DNA from: an uncultured Faecalibacterium sp.
Lineage (GTDB): Bacteria; Bacillota; Clostridia; Oscillospirales; Ruminococcaceae
NCBI GenBank assembly: GCA_934503275.1
Contig: CAKSVD010000031.1
Coordinates: 1-13,445, forward strand
Reading direction: 5' to 3'
Length of the DNA: 13,445 nucleotides
Numbering within the stretch: position 1 is the stretch's first letter; each line of letters opens with the position of its first letter. The notes beneath the pieces are model-generated. The model saw only the letters and a list, made by a program, of their open reading frames with translations, searched no databases and had not been told where the DNA came from. Positions 5,736 through 13,051 of this stretch are shown piece after piece. Made by a program: the position numbers and the translations under genes.

Positions 5736-8594
5736 ATGTTGTCCATCAATATGGATGACGTCATCAAGGTCCTCAACTCGATCAAATCGCAGTTGATCGG
5801 CTTTGGTGTCGTAGCAGTTCTGCTGATCGCAGTCATGATCGCCTGCCGTAAGCAGAGCAAGTCCAAAAAGTATCTGATCCGCTGGCAGGCGGGTCTGGGC
5901 ATGGTGCTGGCGCTGGCTATCACCGTGAACCTGATCCTGACCGGCCCCATGTACTCCATGGTCACCCTTGCCACCGGCGGCGGCAAGGTCAGCGAGGAGA
6001 ACGTGGCATCCGCTACCCAGCTGTGCGAGAACATTGCCGACGAGGGCATTGTTCTGCTGGATAACGATGGCACCCTGCCCATGGCCAAGAACAGCAAGCT
6101 GAACGTCTTTGGCTGGGCTTCCACCAACCCCTGCTACGGCGGCACCGGTTCCGGTGCGCTGTCCGATGCTTACCCCACCGTCACCCTGCTGGAGGGTCTG
6201 AAGAACGCGGGCTTTGAACTGAACACCGAGCTCTCCGACTTCTACACCTCCTACCGTGCAGACCGCCCGGTGGTGGGTATGTTCTCTCAGGACTGGACCC
6301 TGCCGGAGCCGGAGGCTGCACAGTACACCGACGAGATGATGAACAACGCCAAGGCTTTCTCTGATACCGCCATGGTAGTCATCACCCGCGTGGGCGGCGA
6401 GGGCGCTGACCTGCCCACCGATGTGTCTCAGGTCACCTACGACGCAGGCCACAGCTACAACGACTTTGAGCCCGGCGACCACTACCTGCAGCTGTCCAAG
6501 ACCGAGAAGGACATGATCGATCTGGTCTGCAAGAACTTTGATAAGGTCGTTGTGGTCTACAACGGCGCCAACGCCATGGAACTGGGCTGGGTCAAGGATT
6601 ACAGCCAGATCAAGAGCGTTGTCTGGTGCGCAGGCACCGGTCAGAGCGGCTTCAACGCTCTGGGCTCCATCCTCTGCGGCGATGTGAACCCCTCCGGCCG
6701 TACCATCGATACCTTTGTGTACGACCTGACCCAGACCCCCACCGCGAACAACTTTGGCAACTTTACCTACACCAACATGGATGAGTTCAAGGCCGATTCC
6801 TTTGGTACAGAAGTCGTTCCCGCCTTTGTCAACTATGTTGAGGGCATCTATGTGGGCTACAAGTTCTACGAGACTGCTGCCGCAGAGGGCCTGATCGACT
6901 ACGACAAAACTGTGGTGTATCCCTTCGGCCGCGGCCTGAGCTACACCACCTTTACCCAGACCCTGAACAGCGTTACCGAGGCTGACGGCACCATCACTGT
7001 GGATGTCACCGTCACCAACACCGGTTCTGCCTCCGGTAAGGAGGTCGTGGAGGTCTACTATAATCCCCCGTATACCAACGGCGGCATTGAGAAGGCTTCT
7101 GCAAACCTGATCGGCTTTGCAAAGACCTCTGAGCTGGCTCCCGGCGCTTCCGAGAACGTCACCGTTACCTTCAAGGCCGAGGATATGGCCTCCTACGACA
7201 CCTACGGCAAGGGCTGCTATGTGCTGGAAAAGGGCGATTATGTCATCAGCATCAACGCCGACTCCCACACTGTTCTGGACTCCAAGGTCTACAACGTGGC
7301 TTCCGACATCGTCTACGACGCTTCCAACAAGCGTGAGAGCGATGTGGAGGTCGCCGACAACAAGTTCGACTTTGCCGAGGGCAACGTGACCTACCTGTCC
7401 CGCGCCGACGGCTTTGCCAACTACGCCGAGGCTACCGCTGCTCCCGCAGACTTTGAACTGCCGGCAGAGGCTAAGGCAACCTTCTACAACAACTCCAACT
7501 GGAACCCCGAGGACTTCAACAACGCCGACGATGTGGCTCCCACCACCGGTGCCAAGAACGGCCTGAAGCTGAAGGACATGGTGGGCGTGGATTACAACGA
7601 CGCCCAGTGGGATGCCTTCCTCGATCAGCTGACCGTTGCCGATATGGACAGCCTGATCGCTCTGGGCGGCTACCAGTCCGTGGCAGTGGATTCCATCGGC
7701 AAGGTGCAGGCAATCGACTGCGACGGCCCCGCCTCCATCAACAACAACTTCACCAAGCAGGGCTCCATCGGCTTCCCCTCCGCTGTGATGATCGCAGCTA
7801 CCTGGAACACCGATCTGGCACATGACTTCGGCACCTCCATCGGCAAGATGGCGGACGACATGAATGTTTCCGGCTGGTACGCACCGGCTATGAACATCCA
7901 CCGCTCCGCTTTTGCAGGCCGTAACTTCGAGTATTACTCTGAGGACGGCGTGCTGTCCGGTGCAATGGCTGCCAATGCCATCATGGGCTCTCAGGAGCAG
8001 GGCGTCTACGCCTTCATGAAGCACTTTGCTCTGAACGATCAGGAGACCAACCGCTGCGGTATGCTCTGCACTTGGTCCAGCGAGCAGGCCATCCGCGAGA
8101 TCTACCTCAAGCCCTTCGAGCAGTGCATCAAGGCAGCTGACTGCCATGCCGTCATGTCCTCCTTCAACTACATCGGCAACACCTACGCCGGTAACTGCTC
8201 TGCCCTGCTGAACGATGTTCTGCGCGGCGAGTGGGGCTTCGTGGGCATGGTGCTGACCGACTACTACGGTGTGTACGGCTATCAGGATTCTGACCGTCTG
8301 ATCCGCAACGGCGGCGACTTCTGCCTGGTTAACTACGACACCGAGACCAACCACCTGACCGATACCACCAGCGCTACCGCTCTGGTGTCCGCACGTCAGG
8401 CCTGCAAGAACATCCTGTACACTGTGGCAAACTCCCGTGCTTACTACCCCGAGAACCTGAACCCCGGTATGCCCGGTTGGGAAAAGGTGATGATCGGTGT
8501 GGACGTTGTACTGGCGGCCGCTCTGATCGCACTGGAAGTTCTGGTGGTCAAAAAGGGCTATGCAAAGCGCAAGGAAGAGGAAGTCAACGCCTGA
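5736..8594 (+). CDS. Membrane-anchored family 3 glycoside hydrolase with inverted domain order
   Basis: A 952-residue GH3 enzyme, probably a beta-glucosidase or related exo-beta-glycosidase. In order: helix 1 (about 20-37), a positive loop RKQSKSKK, helix 2 (about 53-75), the GH3 C-terminal alpha/beta domain (about 90-400), an Fn3-like domain (about 405-515), a linker, the GH3 TIM barrel (about 605-905), helix 3 (about 917-938) and a basic tail. Normal GH3 enzymes have the barrel first. Glu222 in VGGEGAD is the likely acid/base and Asp842 in VLTDYYG the likely nucleophile. Substrate-site motifs DCDGPAS (661-667), AGRNFEYYSED (727-737) and MKHFALNDQE are present. By the positive-inside rule the catalytic part faces outward. 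AAGGAGGAG (5721-5729) decides the start. Substrate is not resolvable from sequence. Confidence 0.9.
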   Translation: MLSINMDDVIKVLNSIKSQLIGFGVVAVLLIAVMIACRKQSKSKKYLIRWQAGLGMVLALAITVNLILTGPMYSMVTLATGGGKVSEENVASATQLCENIADEGIVLLDNDGTLPMAKNSKLNVFGWASTNPCYGGTGSGALSDAYPTVTLLEGLKNAGFELNTELSDFYTSYRADRPVVGMFSQDWTLPEPEAAQYTDEMMNNAKAFSDTAMVVITRVGGEGADLPTDVSQVTYDAGHSYNDFEPGDHYLQLSKTEKDMIDLVCKNFDKVVVVYNGANAMELGWVKDYSQIKSVVWCAGTGQSGFNALGSILCGDVNPSGRTIDTFVYDLTQTPTANNFGNFTYTNMDEFKADSFGTEVVPAFVNYVEGIYVGYKFYETAAAEGLIDYDKTVVYPFGRGLSYTTFTQTLNSVTEADGTITVDVTVTNTGSASGKEVVEVYYNPPYTNGGIEKASANLIGFAKTSELAPGASENVTVTFKAEDMASYDTYGKGCYVLEKGDYVISINADSHTVLDSKVYNVASDIVYDASNKRESDVEVADNKFDFAEGNVTYLSRADGFANYAEATAAPADFELPAEAKATFYNNSNWNPEDFNNADDVAPTTGAKNGLKLKDMVGVDYNDAQWDAFLDQLTVADMDSLIALGGYQSVAVDSIGKVQAIDCDGPASINNNFTKQGSIGFPSAVMIAATWNTDLAHDFGTSIGKMADDMNVSGWYAPAMNIHRSAFAGRNFEYYSEDGVLSGAMAANAIMGSQEQGVYAFMKHFALNDQETNRCGMLCTWSSEQAIREIYLKPFEQCIKAADCHAVMSSFNYIGNTYAGNCSALLNDVLRGEWGFVGMVLTDYYGVYGYQDSDRLIRNGGDFCLVNYDTETNHLTDTTSATALVSARQACKNILYTVANSRAYYPENLNPGMPGWEKVMIGVDVVLAAALIALEVLVVKKGYAKRKEEEVNA

Positions 8595-8645
8595 TCTTGG
8601 GCAAGACGCTCTGAACGGACGCAGCACCTGAACTGAAACCAGACC

Positions 8646-8678
8646 AAAGGCCCGCTGCGTAAAAACAGCGGGCCTTTT
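8646..8678 (+). terminator. Intercistronic hairpin, possible partial terminator between the two GH3 genes
   Basis: A 12-bp perfect stem (8646-8657 with 8666-8677) has an 8-nt A-rich loop and ends in only TTTT before a C. I see no promoter between it and the next gene, so it may act as a leaky terminator or mRNA-stabilising element that lowers expression of the downstream genes. Confidence 0.65.
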
Positions 8679-8709
8679 CTGGATTTGAAAAGGCAAAGAG
8701 GAAAATGCC

Positions 8710-11127
8710 ATGAAACATACAGATATCATCAACAGCCTGGATCTGGAACAAAAATGCGCCCTGCTGAGCGGCGGCACGGTGTTCACCACCCGGGCGCTGC
8801 CGGGCAAGGGCATCCCGGCCATTACCCTGTCGGACGGCCCCAACGGCGTGCGTAAGCAGGCGGGTGCGGCGGATCATCTGGGTCTGAACCCCAGTGTGCC
8901 CGCCACCTGCTTTCCCACCTCGGCTACCGTGGCCAACAGCTGGGACCCGGCACTGGGCGAGGCTGTGGGCGCAGCTATGGGCGAGGAGGCCGCGGCACAG
9001 GGCGTTTCGGTGCTGCTGGGCCCCGGCCTGAACATCAAGCGCAGCCCGCTGTGCGGCCGCAACTTCGAGTATTTCTCGGAGGACCCCTACCTTGCCGGTA
9101 AGATGGCGGCGGCCTACGTCCGCGGCATCCAGAAAAACGGCATTGCCGCCTGCCCCAAGCACTTTGCCGTGAACAGTCAGGAACTGCGCCGCATGGCGTC
9201 GGATTCCATCGTGGACGAGCGCACCCTGCGGGAAATTTACCTGACCGGCTTCGAGATGGTGGTCAAAGAAGCGCAGCCTAAGACCATCATGTCCGCCTAC
9301 AACCTTGTCAACGGCACCTACGCCAACGAGAACGCCCACCTGCTCATGGATATCCTGCGCAGGGACTGGGGCTTTGACGGCGCGGTAGTCACCGACTGGG
9401 GCGGCAGCAACGACCACGCCCTTGGCGTAAAGAACGGCTCTACGCTGGAAATGCCCGCCCCCGGCGGGGACGCCGTCCGGGAATTGATGAAGGCGGTGCA
9501 GACCGGCAAGATCACCGAGGCGGATGTGGACGCCCGGCTGGACGAACTGCTGGAACTGGTGTTCACCACCAAAGCGGCGGTGGACGCCGCACCCGGCAAG
9601 TTTGATGCCGACGCCCACCACGCACTGGCACGCCGGGCTGCTGCCCAGAGCATCGTGCTGCTGAAGAACGAAAACAGCCTGCTGCCCCTTGCAAAGGGGG
9701 AGAAGGTGGCGGTCATCGGCGACTTTGCCGAGACCCCCCGCTATCAGGGTGCAGGCTCCAGCGCCGTCAACTCCATCAAGGTGGATTCCTTTCTGGACTG
9801 CCTTGCCGAGAGCGGCCTGAACAGCGTCGGCTACGCCAAAGGCTTTGACCGGCAGGGCAAGCCCGACGAGGCGCTGAAGGCCGAGGCGGTGCTGCTGGCA
9901 AAGAACGCCGATGTGGTGCTGCTGTGCATGGGTCTGGACGAGATCAAGGAGAGCGAGGGCATCGACCGCGCCGACATGAAGCTGGCCGAAAACCAGCTGG
10001 AACTGCTGGCCGCCGTGGCGGCGGCAAACCCCAACGTGGTGCTGCTGCTGAGCGCGGGCTCCTCGCTGGAAAGCGATTGGGTCAAGGACTGCAAAGCGCT
10101 GGTCTACGGCTGCTTGGGCGGTCAGGCCGGTGCGGGCGCACTGGTCGAGGTACTTACCGGCGCGCAGAACCCCTGCGGCAAGCTGGCCGAGACTTGGGCG
10201 CGCAGCTATGCCGACACCCCTGCAAAAGCGAATTTCGGCGGCGATGGCCCCACCGTGGAGTACCGCGAGGGCCTGTATGTGGGCTACCGCTACTACGATA
10301 CCGCCGGTGTGCCCACCGCCTTCCCCTTCGGCTACGGCCTGAGTTATACCAGCTTTGCGTACAGTGATTTAAAAGCAGACGAAAACGGCGTGACCCTGAC
10401 TGTCACCAACACCGGCAGCTGTGCAGGTGCCGAGGTGGTGCAGCTTTATGTGGCAAAGCCGGATGCAACGGTTTTCCGCCCCGCTAAGGAACTGAAGGGC
10501 TTTGCGAAGGTGCTCCTCGAAGCAGGGGAGAGCAAGACCGTTACCATCCCGCTGGATGACAAGGCGTTCCGCTACTGGAACGTCAAGACCGACCGCTGGG
10601 AGGTGGAAGGCGGCAGCTATCAGCTGCTGGTGGGCGCTTCCAGCGCCGACATCCGTCTGACTGCCGCCGTCACGGTGGCGGGCACCGGCGCACCCGACCC
10701 CTATGCGGGCAAAGACCTTGCACATTACCGCACCGCACAGGTGCAGAACGTGCCGGACGCGGAGTTTGAGGCGCTGCTGGGCCACCCCATCCCGGAGAAC
10801 AAGGTACACATCGACCGCAACATGACGCTGGGCGAGATGGGACACGGACGCAGCCCCATCGGCTGGCTGGCGGCTGCCGTGCTGGGTGCCCTGCTGCGCC
10901 GCAGCATCAAAAAGGGCAAGCCGGACCTGAACATCCTGTTCCAGTACAATATGCCCCTGCGGGCGCTGGCCAAAATGACCAACGGCGCCATCAGCATGGG
11001 CATGGTGGACGGCATCGTGATGGAACTGCAGGGCTTCTGGATCATCGGTCTTGTGCGGGTGATTTTTGAGGCAGTGAAGAACCTCGTGCTGAACAGCCGC
11101 ATGGAAGAGCGCCTGAAAAACAGCTGA
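8710..11127 (+). CDS. Family 3 glycoside hydrolase, conventional domain order, probably cytoplasmic
   Basis: An 805-residue GH3 enzyme, probably a beta-glucosidase or beta-xylosidase. No signal peptide is seen. The TIM barrel (about 1-290) carries LSDGPNGVR (40-48), CGRNFEYFSED (115-125) and PKHFAVNSQE, with nucleophile Asp229 in VVTDWGG. The alpha/beta C-domain (about 310-545) carries acid/base Glu416 in KESEGIDR. An Fn3-like domain spans about 560-655. A further 145-residue C-terminal extension, with hydrophobic stretches at about 717-730 and 775-795 and a FQYNMPLRALAKMTNG motif, is seen in several clostridial GH3 proteins and has no assigned role. AGAGGA (8697-8702) is 7 nt from the ATG. 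The gene follows the inverted GH3 gene after 115 nt and precedes the GtrA gene by 13 nt. Confidence 0.93.
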   Translation: MKHTDIINSLDLEQKCALLSGGTVFTTRALPGKGIPAITLSDGPNGVRKQAGAADHLGLNPSVPATCFPTSATVANSWDPALGEAVGAAMGEEAAAQGVSVLLGPGLNIKRSPLCGRNFEYFSEDPYLAGKMAAAYVRGIQKNGIAACPKHFAVNSQELRRMASDSIVDERTLREIYLTGFEMVVKEAQPKTIMSAYNLVNGTYANENAHLLMDILRRDWGFDGAVVTDWGGSNDHALGVKNGSTLEMPAPGGDAVRELMKAVQTGKITEADVDARLDELLELVFTTKAAVDAAPGKFDADAHHALARRAAAQSIVLLKNENSLLPLAKGEKVAVIGDFAETPRYQGAGSSAVNSIKVDSFLDCLAESGLNSVGYAKGFDRQGKPDEALKAEAVLLAKNADVVLLCMGLDEIKESEGIDRADMKLAENQLELLAAVAAANPNVVLLLSAGSSLESDWVKDCKALVYGCLGGQAGAGALVEVLTGAQNPCGKLAETWARSYADTPAKANFGGDGPTVEYREGLYVGYRYYDTAGVPTAFPFGYGLSYTSFAYSDLKADENGVTLTVTNTGSCAGAEVVQLYVAKPDATVFRPAKELKGFAKVLLEAGESKTVTIPLDDKAFRYWNVKTDRWEVEGGSYQLLVGASSADIRLTAAVTVAGTGAPDPYAGKDLAHYRTAQVQNVPDAEFEALLGHPIPENKVHIDRNMTLGEMGHGRSPIGWLAAAVLGALLRRSIKKGKPDLNILFQYNMPLRALAKMTNGAISMGMVDGIVMELQGFWIIGLVRVIFEAVKNLVLNSRMEERLKNS

Positions 11128-11140
11128 AAGGAAGCAGGCT

Positions 11141-11695
11141 ATGAATTTCTGGAATAACTTCGCGGCAAAGCACCCCGCCGCTGCCAAGTGGGTGCGCGAG
11201 GGCGGCTTGTTCGTCATCGTGTCCAACCTTATCACCGTGTTCAAGTACCTGCTGCTGCAGTTCCTGCCCAAGGCCTTTGCAAGCCTGCCGGTGGTGGATT
11301 TCGGCTGGCCGGGCATTGATATCACCCTGTTCGGTGAGACCTTCAAATGGAACATCCTCGGCTACGATGCCGCCCACGGCGGTCTGCCCTACTTCTGCGC
11401 TTATATGATCGCCATGGTCATCGGCGAGTGCATCAACTTCCCCATCCAGCGTAACTTCGTGTTCCGCAGCAAGGGCAATCTGGCAAAGCAGATCGGCTGG
11501 TATGTGCTGGCCTTCTGCGTCATCACCTGCATCGTCAACTCCATCAACTGCATCTGGGTGGCGGTGGCAGGCCTGCTGGTGCCGGACTTCATCTACAACA
11601 TCGGCACCACCGTGCTCAACGGCGGCATCTCCATGGTCATCTTCTTCTTCGTGAATAAGATCATCTTCCCGGAGGGCGAAAAAGCCGCAAAATAA
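11141..11695 (+). CDS. GtrA-family small multi-pass membrane protein
   Basis: This is a 184-residue protein with about four membrane helices (about 21-42, 82-102, 117-147, 152-176). INFPIQRNFVFRS at 98-110, between helices 2 and 3, matches the GtrA signature, in which an Asn-rich N-x-x-x-x-R-x-[WF]-V-F-R loop joins the helices. GtrA-like proteins are thought to move polyprenyl-linked sugars across the membrane for glycosylation of O-antigen, teichoic acid or other envelope glycans. AAAGGA (11127-11132) sits 8 nt before the ATG, and the gene begins 13 nt after the GH3 stop, so the two are very likely co-transcribed. A role in supplying or recycling envelope sugars next to two GH3 enzymes is inference. 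Confidence 0.85.
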   Translation: MNFWNNFAAKHPAAAKWVREGGLFVIVSNLITVFKYLLLQFLPKAFASLPVVDFGWPGIDITLFGETFKWNILGYDAAHGGLPYFCAYMIAMVIGECINFPIQRNFVFRSKGNLAKQIGWYVLAFCVITCIVNSINCIWVAVAGLLVPDFIYNIGTTVLNGGISMVIFFFVNKIIFPEGEKAAK

Positions 11696-11726
11696 CAAGT
11701 CATTCTCCTTCATTTTCTTCTTTTTC

Positions 11727-11790
11727 ATTACAAAGGCTCTCGCCCGTTTTGTGCATACGACAGAACAGGTGGGAGCCTTTGGCTTGTAAT
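11727..11790. repeat. 64-nt near-perfect hairpin downstream of the GtrA gene
   Basis: ATTAC (11727-11731) pairs with GTAAT (11786-11790). AAAGGCTC plus TCGCC (11732-11744) pairs with GGTGG plus GAGCCTTT (11768-11780), leaving a 5-nt bulge at 11781-11785. After one mismatch, GTTTTGT (11746-11752) pairs with ACAGAAC (11760-11766). This gives about 25 bp in all, with three G-T pairs and a 7-nt loop. No T-run follows on the plus strand. It may act as the operon's transcription end or RNA-processing site, or be a miniature inverted-repeat element. Confidence 0.6.
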
Positions 11791-11803
11791 GTCCCTATAG
11801 CAT

Positions 11804-11850
11804 AAAAGGCAGGATACCACCGTCATAGTGATACCCTGCCTTTGCTCGTT
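11804..11850. repeat. 47-bp hairpin repeat, copy 1
   Basis: This is nearly identical (45/47 by eye) to 13247-13293, in the same orientation. The core is an inverted repeat, AAAGGCAGG (11805-11813) with CCTGCCTTT (11835-11843), continued by a partly matched inner stem (ATACCAC with GTGATAC). It looks like an intergenic palindromic repeat that may also slow or end transcription. Confidence 0.75.
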
Positions 11851-11861
11851 CCGGTTCTCGT

Positions 11862-11878
11862 CCTGTGACCTCCGCCAC
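11862..11878. repeat. 17-bp imperfect copy of tRNA-Val sequence, att-like
   Basis: It matches 13412-13428, inside the tRNA-Val gene, at 15 of 17 positions, including 12 consecutive bases, and in the same orientation. The matching part of the tRNA covers the 3' anticodon stem, variable loop and 5' T-stem, a stretch often used as an attachment site by tyrosine integrases. No integrase is present, so this is only a candidate relic. Confidence 0.3.
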
Positions 11879-11910
11879 AAAAAAATCCCCAGACCGAATG
11901 GTCTGGGGAT
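11879..11910 (-). terminator. Terminator of the 81-aa gene (minus strand)
   Basis: An 11-bp perfect stem (11885-11895 with 11900-11910) has a GAAT loop and is followed on the minus strand by seven Ts (11885-11879). An outer stem (11871-11878 with 11911-11918, one G-T pair) can extend it. It lies about 34 nt beyond the gene's stop codon. Confidence 0.9.
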
Positions 11911-11943
11911 GTGGTGGAGCATTGTCAACGGCAGTCGGAACCT

Positions 11944-12189
11944 TCAGGCGGGCATATCGTTGCTGCGGTCAGAGCGCTTTAAACCGAGAAACGGCGGCAC
12001 TTCGGAACGCTTTAGCCCTTGTTCGTGTGCTTTTTTCAGTTGGTATTCGTGCAGGGCAATGCTGTCCAGCAGATCACGCTGATTTTGGGAAGCTGCATAG
12101 TAATCAACGCCGAACCGTTTGCAGACTGCGCTGAGTTGGTCAAGCATTTCAACAGCAGTAGGGGACATTCGTTTGACTTCGATATCCAT
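11944..12189 (-). CDS. Small protein of unknown function (81 aa)
   Basis: I do not recognise this family. The protein starts MDIEVKRMSPTAVEMLDQL, is soluble and mostly helical in appearance, and is rich in charged residues. The C-terminus is basic and carries a short internal repeat, GLKRSE then GLKRSD, about 10 residues apart. The start is set by AAGGAG (12195-12200), 5 nt before the ATG; the frame is open upstream to 12291 but has no ribosome site there. A strong terminator follows and a structured leader precedes. It shares its strand with the AT-rich methyltransferase-family gene and lies in the accessory-looking part of the window, so an origin in a mobile element is plausible but unproven. 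Confidence 0.62.
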   Translation of the reverse strand: MDIEVKRMSPTAVEMLDQLSAVCKRFGVDYYAASQNQRDLLDSIALHEYQLKKAHEQGLKRSEVPPFLGLKRSDRSNDMPA

Positions 12190-12217
12190 AAAAACTCCTT
12201 TTCCTAAAGGCGTGAGA

Positions 12218-12338
12218 GCAAGAATCGTCCCGTGGCCACAAATTTTCAATTCTTGAAAATTTCTTGCCCATCCGGGACTGCACTTCTGCAACGCTCCCGC
12301 GTTTTTGAAGTGCTCTTGTTGGGGCGTGCCTGCCCCAA
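12218..12338 (-). promoter_or_regulatory. Structured leader or mobile-element relic upstream of the 81-aa gene
   Basis: This is a dense set of inverted repeats in a gene-free stretch. The core is AAATTTTCAA (12240-12249) with TTGAAAATTT (12253-12262), 10 perfect bp around 3 nt. GTCCCG (12227-12232) with CGGGAC (12273-12278) and GCAAGAA (12218-12224) with TTCTTGC (12261-12267) both enclose parts of the core and interleave, so the pairings compete or form a pseudoknot. Further out lie AACGC/GCGTT (12290-12294, 12299-12303) inside GCACTTC/GAAGTGC (12280-12286, 12307-12313), and TTGGGGC/GCCCCAA (12319-12325, 12332-12338). A leader RNA, repressor operator or old transfer-origin region are all possible. 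Confidence 0.45.
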
Positions 12339-12370
12339 ACCCTGCTGGAATGAGTACGGCAAACTGGAAT

Positions 12371-12952
12371 TTATCTTTTTCTTCCTAAATATCGGCATAC
12401 TTTTGATTTGTATTGCAGGTACTCATTTCCGAATGCTTCTATCAAAAAATCTTCCTCTACATTGACTATCTGTAAATGAAAAAATACCACTGCAAAACCT
12501 GTGGCAAAGCAAAGGAACCAATTAAAGAACGAAAACAATATTCCTATATACATTAAATCAAAACCCAAAAATGCAGGATTTCTGCTAATAGAATAGATTC
12601 CCGTTGTTACCAAATTGGTCTTTTCTTCTTTTTGCACACCTGCTCTCCAGTTCTCCTTCATCTGTGTAACAGAAACAATAAAAGCAAGTACACCGAACAT
12701 TGTTATTACAACTCCTGTAAATTGCAACACAATATGTGCTGTTCCCGAATAAAACACAATACTGATAATCTGTATTACAGGAAGCAAATATGTGATTATT
12801 TTAAGAGCTACTTCTATAAATTTGACAAATCCCTCTTTTCCTTTTCCTAATTGGTCTGTCTTTATGCCTTGCTTTTTCTGACTAATCAGCTTTGCAAAAT
12901 AGCAGATGTAGAACACTGCCATCAGTGAAATTGTAACAATTTTTATTATCAT
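12371..12952 (-). CDS. Isoprenylcysteine carboxylmethyltransferase (ICMT)-family membrane protein
   Basis: This is a 193-residue integral membrane protein. Hydrophobic helices lie at about 3-20, 47-68, 76-95 and 130-162. The C-terminal half carries the family signature: GIYSISRNPAFLGF (118-131, where other members have R-H-P), then a hydrophobic hairpin, then VNVEEDFLIEAFGNEYLQY (163-181) with its Glu pair and two tyrosines. These form the SAM-binding pocket in ICMT/PEMT-like methyltransferases. The bacterial substrates of such proteins are mostly unknown; lipids or small hydrophobic compounds are likely. GGAGG (12959-12963) is 6 nt before the ATG. The gene is strongly AT-rich, using AAA, ATT, TTT and ATA freely, unlike the GC-rich genes to its left. 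This points to horizontal acquisition. Confidence 0.85.
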   Translation of the reverse strand: MIIKIVTISLMAVFYICYFAKLISQKKQGIKTDQLGKGKEGFVKFIEVALKIITYLLPVIQIISIVFYSGTAHIVLQFTGVVITMFGVLAFIVSVTQMKENWRAGVQKEEKTNLVTTGIYSISRNPAFLGFDLMYIGILFSFFNWFLCFATGFAVVFFHLQIVNVEEDFLIEAFGNEYLQYKSKVCRYLGRKR

Positions 12953-12989
12953 CGTGTACCTCCAAATTCCAATTTACTGGGTTAAGCCG

Positions 12990-12998
12990 AGTATACCA
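12990..12998 (-). promoter_or_regulatory. Extended -10 promoter of the ICMT-family gene
   Basis: On the minus strand TGG-TATACT gives a TGn-extended -10 (TATACT at 12995-12990), about 38 nt before the start codon. The -35 region (TGTTCT at 13018-13013) is weak. Confidence 0.5.
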
Positions 12999-13051
12999 CA
13001 CTCCTCCATGAAAGAACACCCCGATATAGTGAAATTTTGCCATTTTTCTGC

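Noticed and set aside
8705..8713. Mini-frame ATG-CCA-TGA overlapping the second GH3 start as ATGA
   Set aside because: The ribosome site AGAGGA ends only 2 nt before this ATG, too close for use; it is ideally spaced for ATG 8710.
5640..8843. A 1067-codon open frame on the minus strand opposite the first GH3 gene
   Set aside because: It is the shadow of the GC-rich GH3 coding strand: low-complexity Val/His/Gly/Gln composition, no domain motifs, and it spans the GH3 promoter and terminator.
12232..12465. A 77-codon plus-strand open frame
   Set aside because: It overlaps the structured leader and the end of the ICMT-family gene in antisense, has no ribosome site and no recognisable protein features.
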